Assembly: GCA_022925895.1 (NCBI GenBank)
Contig: JAKSYS010000013.1
Coordinates: 213,354-277,353 of the forward strand
Source: Fragilaria crotonensis
Lineage: Eukaryota > Bacillariophyta > Fragilariophyceae > Fragilariales > Fragilariaceae
Direction: 5' to 3'
DNA: 64,000 bases
Shown: piece by piece, positions 41,686 to 52,329 of the stretch
Layout: every line of letters starts with the position of its first letter
Position numbering within the stretch: position 1 is the stretch's first letter
Notes under the pieces: model-generated
Database searches by the model: none
The model's input: only the letters and a program-made list of their open reading frames with translations
Told to the model about the DNA's origin: nothing
Translations under genes and position numbers: made by a program

Positions 41686-42583
41686 GAAGGTCCGGCCTAA
41701 GCACGTTTCGCGATTAATAAAAATGTACCTTAAGGATGTGCGCGCCAGCCAATGACCGGCCGGCGTGATGAGAGCTTGTTAGGATCTGTGTCGTTTCATT
41801 TGAGCTGGCAAGGTTCAGCAAATGTCAGCAGATTTTCTTTGTCTCAGCAATTGTCGCCAGCTTTGCTTTTCGTCAGTGCGTGTCAGCAAACTTGATTCTC
41901 GTCAGCAACCGTCAGAAGATGTCAGCATCACCGTAGCTTTTGTACTAGAAAAAGCTCATTTTCGTCATCATAGGTCAGAAAATGTCAGCAGATTAGTTTT
42001 TCCTCAGGAAGGTCCGGCCCATGCACGTTCCAGCCGTACCGTTAGGGGCAGTTGAGTTTGCGCGTCAGCCTTGCTCCGATTTGCATGATGCGAGAATTTT
42101 AGCAATGGTAATGATCCATCCGAGCCGGCAAGGTTGCTGCATCGTAAGCAAATTTTTCTTGACAGTAAGCAAAATCAGTAAGCAAATTATGCCGGTAATC
42201 AAATTTTGTAAGCAAATTTTTTCTGTAAGCAAATTCTTCTTTGCTGTAAGTAAATTTTATTTAGGTGTTTGAAAATTAGTATATTTTTACGTAGAAAAGA
42301 CAGTCCCCGTACGCAAATTAAATCTCCCAGTAAGCAAATTTTGTAAGCAAATTTCTGCTTACAAAAGATTTGCTTATATGGTAAGCAAATTCCGTAAGCA
42401 ATTTCATTCCGTAAGCAATTTTTTTTCGCTGTAAGCAAATTTTCTTACAGACGTCAGCCGTGTCACCACCACGCCGGCACATCCAATTTTGCGCCAGCCA
42501 GACATCGATCGGAACTTGTTTCCCACCCGGCGGGCGCGCATACTTCCTTTATTCAGGACTACGCCCGTATTGCCGGACCTTCC
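41686..42583. repeat. Header repeat copies 2 and 3 with GTCAGCA and GTAAGCAAATTTT arrays
   Basis: Header copies begin at 41686 (GAAGGTCCGGCCTAAGCACG) and 42008 (GAAGGTCCGGCCCATGCACG). The first is followed by 'gtcagca' units (41815-42005), the second by about fourteen GTAAGCAAATTTT units (42146-42440), then more 'gtcagc' units. Reverse-complement ends CCGGACCTTCC occur at 42573-42583 and 42749-42759, so one or more foldback elements may be bounded by direct and inverted GGAAGGTCCGG ends. Confidence 0.65.
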
Positions 42584-42758
42584 AGCAGATGTCAGCAGAT
42601 TCGTTTTCGTCAGCACGTGTCAGCAAAACGAAGATGACGCTGGCATATCCAGTTTAGCACCAGCCAGACACTGAACGGAAATGAATTTTTCGACTCCGGC
42701 CAGCGCGTATTCGACCTTGATTCACGACTAATATAAGTGTCTATTGTGCCGGACCTTC

Positions 42759-42987
42759 CGGGAGGGCCGTGTATGTCCCCTAATCGAGCCGATCGAGCTT
42801 TTAAAAACATCGACTCCTTAAATTATATTGTAAATTAAATTACACATCGCAATTACCTAGGACTCTCAGGCTCCACCTCTGAGTATAGAAATACAGTACA
42901 CAGAATCAGTAGTAAGTAGAAGTCAGTACTCCCGTACACTACTGCAGGTGATGGCCGGCTCAATTAGGGGACATACACGGGCTCCCG
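42759..42987. mobile_element. 229-bp MITE-like foldback element
   Basis: The left end CGGGAGGGCCGTGTATGTCC continues CCTAATCGAGCC (to 42790). The right end 42957-42987 reads as its reverse complement with one C/T difference in CGAGCC/TGAGCC and a one-base change in the GGGCC run. There is no coding frame inside. The left edge touches the inverted CCGGACCTTCC of the preceding repeat, so the two may be nested. No target duplication could be fixed. Confidence 0.65.
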
Positions 42988-43140
42988 ACTTGTACCAGGT
43001 ACCAGTAGTTGTATAAGGCATTCGCTGCCTTAAATGGATTAAAAAGTCCATACGTGCTTTGTCATGTGTGTGATCGTGTTTCCCAATTCGCGAACAGTGA
43101 ATCCAAATCGCGAACAGTGAATCCAAATTCGTGCCCTCGT

Positions 43141-44115
43141 ATGGACCCTTACAACAATTTCAGAGTCGAGGCTCCAACGATGACGTTGATCAAGCCGACA
43201 GACATTATGCTTGGACGAGGCTCCACGTGTTACAACAACCCAGGCAACAAAGTGTTTCGTAAAGTGTTGAAGGAGCACGTAATCCATTACAGGAATCAAG
43301 CACTTCGGAGAGAAAAGGCAGCCTTAGTCAAAATGTTGGTTTCAAAGCTTGGAGCAATGGGTTATCGTTTTCTCCAGCAATCCTCAACTGGAACCTGGAT
43401 TGAAGCGCCTCCTCATATCGCCGAGAACAAGGTGGGTCACGGACTTCGAGACCTCCGCCTGTCAAATGCTAAGCTTAGGGACGACGTGAATGTACTTCCG
43501 AAGAACTTCCGTCCCTTCAATACAGAGCAAACGAACGCAGACCAGGTCATGCCAGTTATCACTGGGGAGGCACATACCACGGAGGAAATGTGCAGCATGG
43601 AGTCAGACAACACGGCCGCGATCACTATGGACGTGGACCCATATTTACACGGTCCGCCAACAAAGCTACAGCTCGATGCCAATTCATTGGTATCCTCCCC
43701 GACGAACATGGCTTTTGGATTCAGTTCGGCGCTGCGGGAATACCCTCTCGCTGACGGAGGAAGGGAGGAAGCGGATCCGTCATCCTTTGCCTATGTGTTT
43801 GAAGACGCTTCCGAGCGAGGCGCACATGGATCTCTTTGCTCCCCCGGCTCTGAGCCCGAACAACAGTTGGAGCATTTAGAACGAGGTTGGAACAACATAA
43901 CGGATACGTTGTTCCCGGCGACTGTTTCAGAAATGACTTGTGCAAGTCATCACGCTCACGGTCTGGATTCTGTGGGCGTGGCTTTCAACATGTATGCAGA
44001 CGTCTACGGTCGGTCTATTGGCAATATCTTTGTTGGCGATCCATATCAACCATCGGGGTGCGATGTGGACGATGCGCAGAGCCTTTGCCGCTGGTTCAGT
44101 AGTCACCTTTCGTGA
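43141..44115 (+). CDS. DUF6824-domain protein, copy B2 (324 aa)
   Basis: The ATG at 43141 (MDPYNNF) gives a continuous 325-codon frame, the intact partner of broken copy B1. The DUF6824 domain starts DIMLGRGSTCYNNPGN and ends APPHIAENKVGHGLRDLR. Small changes from A1 are scattered (E to G in LGAMGYR, CHCL to GHGL, W for Y in GTWIEAP), all as single substitutions, so the copy looks functional. The C-terminal part is nearly the same as in A1 and ends RWFSSHLS. Its upstream region (42990-43140) is short and follows the small foldback element. Function is unknown; nucleic-acid binding is only a guess from the basic helices. Confidence 0.85.
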   Translation: MDPYNNFRVEAPTMTLIKPTDIMLGRGSTCYNNPGNKVFRKVLKEHVIHYRNQALRREKAALVKMLVSKLGAMGYRFLQQSSTGTWIEAPPHIAENKVGHGLRDLRLSNAKLRDDVNVLPKNFRPFNTEQTNADQVMPVITGEAHTTEEMCSMESDNTAAITMDVDPYLHGPPTKLQLDANSLVSSPTNMAFGFSSALREYPLADGGREEADPSSFAYVFEDASERGAHGSLCSPGSEPEQQLEHLERGWNNITDTLFPATVSEMTCASHHAHGLDSVGVAFNMYADVYGRSIGNIFVGDPYQPSGCDVDDAQSLCRWFSSHLS

Positions 44116-45585
44116 TTGGAACAGTGCGGTTTCTATAGTAAGTCGAGCAAGCCTTTTGTGAAATTTGCGACATCGTGTTTCAATGGTCGTCGGTCACCAT
44201 TGTAGTTGTCTACGGAGTTTTCCCCCGTCGATATCGACGGCAAATGAGGAGTCCACAATCCTTTCGCATCCACAAGATCAGCACGGCATGCATGAAGAGA
44301 TGAGCATAGTGAATCTGTCGTAATTCCCTTTGTGCAAACTCGTCTCCTGTTCGGTCGATTGTGACGGTGGTGGGTTAGAATATTATATGGCATGGTGGAT
44401 CGTGAGAACCGTGTCGCGAGGGATCGGTTTGGCGGTAGCAGATGTCAAGAACCAGTCCACACAAGGTTCGTCAGTGTACATAAATCCGGGGGTGGACAAT
44501 TTGCCTATGCATTGGTGGCATCAAACCACAGTGCAAACATATCCTTCAATGGCACACAGAGCAAAAAAGAGGATTTTGATGAGCTTTTCAATGCTAGGGT
44601 AGAAGTACATGTTGGCCAGGTTCATTTCAGACACTGCGGTTAATAATGATAACGAAACTTTCATGCCTTTGGAATCCAATCTGGCTTAACCGAATAATGG
44701 AGGGAAAATGACTAAAGCGATGTGGCAGGTGCATGTGAGTACCACTCATGTGTGGCTTTAGTTCCTTTGATTTCTCTGCACCCAACAAGTTGGCCCATTT
44801 GGCCAGGTTCATTTCAGCCAGACACTGCTGTTGAGGGCTCATGTGCACCCAGAGCAAAGAAGAGGATTGTGTTGAGCTTTTTCAATGCTAGAGAAGTAGT
44901 ACATGTTGGCCAGGTTCATGTCAGACACTGCTGTTGAGAATATAAACCAAACTTTCATGCCTTTGGAGTCCAATCTGGCTTAGCGGAATAATGGAGGATA
45001 AACGACTTAAGCGAGGAGGCAGGTGCATGTGAGTACCACTCGCTCATGTGTCGCTTTAGTTGCTTTGATTTCCCTGGACCCAACTAGTTGGCCCATCTGT
45101 CCAACAAACCTCTCCACTTGCATCAACACAAAACTTCCCAGAATCTGCTTGTCCGCGCAAGTCCCAACAATAATGGTGCAGAGCGACCTCATCAATACAA
45201 GGCAATTGTGAGAAATGCGGGCTCTTTTGGGTAGAAGTGTGGTCTAGTAGGGCTCCCCCCCTAATGCTGAGATTGTGATGGGAGCAGGGGATGTTTGCAG
45301 AGAGTTAATCAAATGAAGCTGGTCCACCGAGTGATGAAGGTTGCTACTGTCATGCGGTGGTATCTGAACAGAGATGTACCAATGTGGTGCAAAAAATACA
45401 GTGAAAAAAGCATTGGAGGCTGTAGCATCAGCCAATGCTGGTGCCACAATCATCAATTTACAGGTGAATGAACTGCAATGATGGACAGAGATAACATTGT
45501 CATTGGATGCTGACACAGAAAACAAATGAAAATACAATTGTCTTCACTACTAGACATTGGACATCCTCTAACATGCCATTGCCAG
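44116..45585. repeat. 1.45-kb non-coding module C, copy 2
   Basis: Partner of 35046-36530, with the same inner 295-bp tandem duplication (for example 'ccaatctggctta' at about 44678 and 44971). The end of similarity lies near 'ctaacatgccattg' (45568-45582), after which unit 1 continues into gene A2 and this copy into unique sequence. Confidence 0.8.
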
Positions 45586-47968
45586 GTGCTTTGCAATTAG
45601 CATTATTTCTGCTGATCATGACACCCAGATTGTTGGATGTGTGGTAGGTCTGAACAACGACCAGACATGTAGTCTGATGGGGTGGCTGGTGCAATGGCTT
45701 GTTCTATGGTGAGACCATTGACAATTACCTTCGTCGATTTTGTGGATTGACTATGCGATTAAATTAGTTATAATGAATTTCCTGTACTGGTAGGATATGG
45801 GATTGATCGGAAGTCAAAAAGTTATCTAAGCCATTTTGTCTGTTCACAATGGTAAATTTAGTGCAGCCGCAAGAAACAAAATGCATACCAACTTGACCGC
45901 ATCTTCAACAGTGCATTTTGTCAATGCCCTACTACCAAAAGATACTGACGCGGCTGCTGGACCTGTACGGCCTTTCTTACCTTTGCTTGACATGTTCCTA
46001 AAAGTGGACTTTACCTACGGACTTTAATGTAAGGCGAGAAAAAAATCAACATTTTTGAGCCGAGCACAGCGCCATCTTTTGAAAAAGACCTCCATACACG
46101 AACAATCTACGGTAACCCCATATCGGTTGCTGTGTCCAACAACTTTTGACTCGGAGAAATGATTGATCTTCGTGAATGGATAGGCTGAAATCACTCGATT
46201 CTCAATCTGTCCAGGTATACCCGTACTTTTGGCTGTCCAGGTACTATGTTTATGCTAGTATTATATCATAAATGTTACTGAAGTAACACTACGCTAGTAG
46301 ATTTTCCCTGACTAATGCTGAGTGCCACGACATGCTCTACGTAGTTTACTATCCAAAAGACCACTCCAATTGTAACAGTACATTCACGTGTTCTCCGTAC
46401 TATTTTTTATGGTGTATATTAGATGATCTGGAACACTATGGGTACTCAAAATTGGTGTTAAAATGTTACTACTTCCCTAAGTAGAACGTTACTCGAGTGA
46501 CATTCTCAGTGGTACTGTACTTCGAAAACCTCCGGGTTCGGAGGTCAAACCAGCAACATAAACATTCGACAACCAAACCAACGATCATGTTTGTTGTGTG
46601 TTGCTGTATGTATGAATACAAGTTCCTCATTTGTTTGAAGCTTGGCAGCACTGTTCTTTGATCCCAGTGTTGTCACAACATCTGGGACACTACCTTCAGG
46701 TGCCATTTCCTTACCTTGTTCACTGCTGTGGGCGCCATTTTGAGTTCTTTGGACTTCAGTCACCGTCAAGCTCACAATGGGTATTTTAAGCGAGAACCGA
46801 CTTGAAAAGAATCAGAGTTGACAGGAAGTTTCAAGATGATTTCATGGCCTTGGATTAACTCAACATTCTCAAAATGGACAAGAATTGATTTAGTTGTGGT
46901 CCAATATTGGTGGGCGGAGAAATCGAGTCCGGATGCCGCGTTATGATGGTGCATGAGAATTAATAAAAAGAACCTAGTTATTTGGTTTTTCTCCGTCTTT
47001 GATCTTTCACCAAGACCAAAGTGAGTGCCCCCTTGTGGCCTACCCATATGATGGTGCGAGAGAAAATTGAATGTGAAGAAGCCAGCTTGCAAACAATCTG
47101 AGATGACAGGAAGTTGAAAGATGGTTTTCTTGCCTTGGATCACTTGAAATTCTCAAAACAGACAAGAATTGATTGCATGGTGATCCGATATGTGGCAAAA
47201 CAAAAAAGAGTCCGGATGATGCAGCATTGTGATGGTTTGAGAAGAGGAAAATGGAGTTTGAAGCAGCCAACTTGAAAACAATCTGAGTTGACAGAAAGTT
47301 TTGTGGTACTTCAGCAACCTTGGATCTGCTTCAAATTCTTCAAATGGACGCGAATTGATTGACTTGTGGTCCGATATGTGGCAAAGAAATAGAGTCCGGA
47401 TGATGCAGCATTATGACAGTGCCAGGCAAACATTTAGCTAACTTTGAAGCAGAAGACAAGCAAACAATCTGAGTAAAGAGAAAGTTGTGACGCATTTTTC
47501 TGAACCTGGATCAACTTGAAATTGTTAAAACTGACGCGAATTGATTGAGTTGTGGTCCACTATGTGTTGATAGTTGATATACTAGTAGAAGCTGGAAGAG
47601 ACATGCGCCTTGAGCACACTCGGACAACTGGAGACGGGTGCGAAGACGCAGTGACGCACAGACGGCAGTATCCAATGAGTGTGCTATCGGCCTCCCGACT
47701 CCCGACACATTCAGATTTTTCAACCAATTACTAGATTTGCGCATGAACCAGTGCACGGTGGCGCGGTGATACGTTACTACCGAATCGACGTCTTGAATTG
47801 CAGCAACAGCAAACCCAGTCATTATTAAGGTTGATTCGCATCAACCAACGTCTACGAAGTGTAACGGAGCTCTAGCCAGAGCAACGAGCACGAGCGAGAC
47901 GACTACGATTCCTCGCTTAACCAGCACTGCCGGCACATACGCGAACGACGGTACCCGCCAACCGCATT
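45586..47968. repeat. Gene-poor 2.4 kb with four worn tandem units
   Basis: No gene is supported. Units around 46817, 47102, 47287 and 47473 share 'g-tgacaggaagtt', 'cttggatcaact-gaaattct', 'gacaagaattgatt-a-ttgtggtcc' and 'agtccggatgatgcagcatt'. The spacing is about 285, 185 and 186 bp. The last 140 bp before 47969 are GC-richer and probably belong to the DIRS-like element's 5' leader. Confidence 0.6.
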
Positions 47969-50140
47969 ATGGCACAGCAGCATCCACTCTTCAATCCCCG
48001 TGAGTCGGCACCCGGCAGTTATCGGGAGCTCTACATGACAGCGGGGTACCAGAAAGGGGGACCGGTCCCGGCGCGCCTGATGGCCAGTTATCGGTTCACC
48101 GAGGCACTAGGCGGGGGCGAACGTCCGACACCCGCCAATCTCAAGGAACAAACCCTCGCACTCAGCGAGAGGCGTCCAGTCGCGTTTCTGTGCTTGTACC
48201 GCAAGACAGGTGCAACCAACGTAGAAGTGCGTATCCTCCATAGGATGTTGCGCTACTACGAACTACCTGGGGACAAAGCTGGTGGGGAGGCGGCGGACCT
48301 CAGCATGGGCCTACTCGGGGAAGTCCGAGCGGCACAGATTCCGGTGGTAGAGGTTGACAACTCGCTGTTCTCACTTATTGGAGGAGCGATTAGAGTTCCT
48401 ACAGTAGCCGTCATGCCGGAACTTCTGGCGCAGCGCCACCGGGCAGCTACCTAGGACCTTACGGAGCCGATGTCCCGGGCACCGAGCTCGTGCGCACCCG
48501 GGTAACCAGTAATCCCGACAAGTACGCCGCTGCATTGGTGCACCGGGATGGGGTTGCACCAGCAACGGCGTACCAGGAGCTTGCGGGCATGTTGGAAGCT
48601 GACGGCACAACGGAGGCGTGCGCTGACGTGCTCACCTGGCTTCGTGTCGCATGTACCGCAAGAGGAGGCGCGGGGGAGTTGGCAGCGATGCCAGCGGTGG
48701 CACAAGTCTTCACCTTGTTGCTGCTGCCAGACACTGTTAGCGACTACGTAACCAGTAAAGTGGCTGCTGGGGACCTTCCTGGTGGCCGCCAGCCACGAGG
48801 GCAGTCGGGGCCTGCCTGGGACCAGATGGTCCAAGCGGTGCAGCAGTTAGCCACAACCACAGCAGGAGGAGGGCGCGAGCAGCGCGAGCCAAAAGGCATC
48901 GCAGAGGCCTACCGCGAGACCTTTCCTGTGCTGCTCCGTTACTGTCAGGTGCAGACGGTGGATGAAGTGGCACCAATTTGGAAGCGCCTTTCCACCGGAA
49001 CGAAAGGCGAGCAGCAATCCATAATTCAGTAAGAGATGACTTGAGTGTGTGGAGGGCGGGGACTCACACAAGACTTGTACTGCCCTGTCGTGACAACGAA
49101 TTTGAAGCAGATGATCGCCAGCCTCAACTTCGCCAGTAACGGACCTGACGATCTAACCGCAGGGTGCCAGCCATTTCTGGTGGCCTATACAGGACGAGCA
49201 AACGACCACTATTGAGCACTGGATCACGCCATGGTGGCAAATCAGTTGGAGCAAGAAGGAACTGCGAATGCCACCCTCGCTGACATACGGGACATTCGTG
49301 ACAAGGAGAAGGTCAAGATGCCCCAGGATCTTCACCAGGTAAGCCTGGCGCTCCAACGTTACGCAGTCCTGGTGCACACCCTCTTCCAAGGGCCTGGGGA
49401 GCCCAATCCTTTTGTCCGGCGGTGCATGTGGCACTTAGCTAGCACGTACCATGAGCGGCTCCCCCACTTCCTTTCGCAGCATCAGACCCTCGCCGGCACG
49501 CCATGGGGTGAGATCTATCCGGCCCATGTCATCCGCAACGTGCAGATTCACGTTTATGAATACCTCCAAGCATTGCAGATCGGCGGAGTCCGCGACGGTG
49601 ATGGCACCATAGCGTTACCCTCCTTCCACGAGCTCCTCCGTGATTATCAGCGGGGCTCCTTTCACATGTCGCCGTCCTGGCTCCCCCGCCTCCCGGCCGG
49701 CGAGTGTCACAATGGACCCAGCGGTAACACTACTACCATTGTCGGGGGGAGGCAACACGGTGGGGACTCGCTCGACGCGAGCATCGATCGCGTCCACGAA
49801 GTCCGGACTCACGACAGCAGCCAGCGGCGGGCGCGCAGGCACGACCGCCACGGCGCAGAGTCGTACGTACGTAGCCAATACAGCACGCGACGCCGAGTTC
49901 GATGCCTTGCAGCTTTGCCCCCAAATGCGCGAGCTCCTGCGGGCGCATCCGCCTCCCGCAAAAGATTCAGGTAACGAGTTCTGTGTCTCGTGGTGGGGCC
50001 GTGGCGGCTGTTACACCAATTGTGGTCGAGCTGCCACGCATCGCTCCTTCGCAAATAGTGCAGCGCGGGGTCGACTGCTTGCACATGTCCGCGCGCATTT
50101 AGTGGCAGCACCGACGCAGTCACCCGCCGCTAACACTTGA
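47969..50140 (+). pseudogene. DIRS-like element: gag-like region, frameshifted
   Basis: The ATG at 47969 starts MAQQHPLFNPRESAPGSYRE. The frame changes near 48440 to continue as GSYLGPYGADVPGTELVRTR up to 49032, then again to 49231-49640 (MVANQLEQEGTANATLADIR) and 49640-50140. The last piece holds a Cys/His motif (FCVSWWGRGGCYTNCGRAAT followed by H) of the kind found near the end of gag-like ORFs in DIRS-type elements of algae and fungi. The whole region is much richer in G+C than its surroundings, a sign of a foreign or recently arrived element. Three or more frame changes make this copy inactive as written. Confidence 0.65.
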
Positions 50141-50346
50141 CGGGTAGGCCAGGAGGGATCAGTTGCAGCTTCTGCGGATGCTCCCTGGCTACGACGCGCT
50201 CCGCCTTGGGCCAGCGACACTGATGGCAGCGAGGAGCGCACACCCAAACGGGCACGAGTAGGAACACGCCTCGGCCTCACACAGGCCGAGGCCACATTAC
50301 GTAAGTATGCATTGCACGCAGCATCTAAATTAGAACAACTTGGCGA

Positions 50347-52314
50347 TTGGCAGACCTTTGTACGACACGAGCGGCGACGAGCAGGCCAGACATTGGGCCC
50401 GGTGTGGCAAACCTGCCGCACAAGGCAGCCCGACTCATGGATCATCTTCGCCGCCGCGGAGCAGGAGTGCCTTTTTGCACCGGCCCGTGGACGGCCGACC
50501 AACTACGGTCGGCGGCGCGCAGGGGGTCGCACCGGCTCTCTACCCTATTTGCATTAAACGCAAAATTTGACAGTATCTCATACAGCACGGTACTGTAGAC
50601 ATTTGTGTACAGTACCATGGTTTAATGCATATTGGCATACTTTCATGCGTATTGGGTATTTATTCGGTCGCACCGGTCGGCCAAGAACGAAGTCGAGTTC
50701 GTCTGTCGGGAGATGCTGGAGTTCTGCGAACAAGGGTTCTGGACGGTCCTCCCCCTAGAGACGGCACTCACGCTCCGCACACTTGCGACTCTCACCACTT
50801 GGCGTGGTCCCACAACGCAACCGCCGCCCCCGGCTCATTGTGGATTACACCTTCTCAGGTGTCAACCCAGAGACATCACGGCTGGCACCCCACGAAGCCA
50901 TGCAATTCGGGAGGGCGTTGTCCCGCATGCTCGCCAGAATTGTCCACGCCGACCCCCGCTACGGGCCGGTGTACCTTGCAAAGTTTGACATCGCGGACGG
51001 CTTCTATCGTATCAGTCTCCGCCCGTACGACATACCCCGCTTGGGTGTGGTCCTCCCATCCACAACAGATAACCCAGTGGTTGCGCTCCCGTTGGCCTTG
51101 CCTATGGGTTGGGTGGAAAGCCCGCCTTATTACACCGCTGTGACCGAGACAGCCTGTGATCTACTCAACACCGTCCTGCGGCGCCACGTGGAATTTCCCC
51201 CACATCGACTTGAGGATCTGGCGGCCACGTTACCCTCGGACGCTACGCCCTTGACTGGTGCGCGGTGGCAAGGCTTGGCCTGCACAGGAGGCTCAGCGTG
51301 TCAGCCCCTGCCACCGGTCGCTTACGGCGACGTCTATGTTGACGCCTTCATATTAACGGCGCAGACGAAGCGCCATCAACAGCGTGTCTTGCGTGCTGTG
51401 CTGCACTCGATCGATACCCTGCTCCGCCCGCTGGACACCCAAGATCGAGCTAGTCGCAAGGAGCCCGTGTCCGTTAAGAAGCTGCGGCAAGGCGATGCGT
51501 GCTGGCTGACAAGCAAGACAGTGGCTGTTGGGTTGGGATCTTGTTGACACCGTCGCGGGCACCCTCCCGCAGCACCGACGAGACCGCCTCTACGAGCTTC
51601 TTGATTCCTTCCTTCCACACGACGTCGTATGCCACGCCCGACTGGCGCAGACTCTAGGCGAGCTGCGCCGATGGCGATCGCGCTGCCCGGCGCACGTGGT
51701 ATGTTCTCCTAACTACAGGACGCCTTTCGAGGAGACGACAGCACGCGTGTCCGCCTGACCCGCCGCGTCTTTGATAGCCTCGCGGATTTCGGGCACTTGC
51801 GGACTCCATCCGCGATCGGCCCACGCGCTTCCGCGAAGTGGTTCCAGTTGGGGCGCCTGTGGCCCACGGAGCATGTGACGCTTGTCGCCACGGTATGGGC
51901 GGAGTTTGGTTCCTTGCTTCCGGTGCGCCTGTTGTTTGGCGCGCACCCTTCCCACTCTCGATTCAGAACCGACTCGTCACTAGCGATAATCGGCAGGGCA
52001 CCGTCTCCATTTCCGATTTGGAGTTGGCTGGCACGCTGGCGCATAAAGACATCTTGGCACGCCTCACTTGCGTTGCCGAATGCCCAATTTGGTTGGCCGG
52101 CGATAATCGCGCTTCCCTTTCATGGGCCACCAAAGGTTCCTCGACCGCCACTACTGCCCGTGCCTATTTGCTTCGGCTCAGCGCCCTGCATCAACGTCAT
52201 TTTCGCTACGTTTCGTCCCACGACTTTATCGCCGGGAAGGCTAGCGTAATGGCAGACGACGCCAGTCGACGCTGGGACTTAACGGATGCTGATCTTGTCT
52301 CTCGCTCCCTTTAA
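50347..52314 (+). pseudogene. DIRS-like element: reverse transcriptase and RNase H
   Basis: The N-terminal part has VPFCTGPWTADQLRSAARRG, is interrupted by a 130-bp insertion (50536-50665), and resumes SAKNEVEFVCREMLEFCEQG. After a frame change near 50780 the RT core follows: LRLSPLGVVPQRN, RPRLIVDYTFSGVN, YLAKFDIADGFYRI, LPMGWVESPPYY and GDVYVDAFIL (about 51330-51355). The catalytic box should read YVDD; here the second Asp is Ala. RNase H lies at 51838-52314: ACDACRHGMGGVWF, ISDLELAGTLAHKDIL, LAGDNRASLSW and MADDASRRWDL, which keep all four acidic positions. This RT type (with GVNxET) and the neighbouring recombinase identify a DIRS-like element. Confidence 0.75.
50536..50665. mobile_element. 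130-bp palindromic insertion with 11-bp target duplication
   Basis: The 11-mer GGTCGCACCGG occurs at 50525-50535 and again at 50666-50676, bracketing an AT-rich 130-bp segment inside a GC-rich coding region. Without the insert the protein reads AARRGSHR-SAKNEVEF, as the family expects. The insert ends are imperfect inverted repeats (TACCCTATTTGCATTAAA versus TACCCAATACGCATGAAA), and its middle is a hairpin (GGTACTGTA...TACAGTACC). The 11-bp duplication fits a Mutator-like miniature element; that class is inference. Confidence 0.8.
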
Positions 52315-52329
52315 TTCTACCTATCCCCA

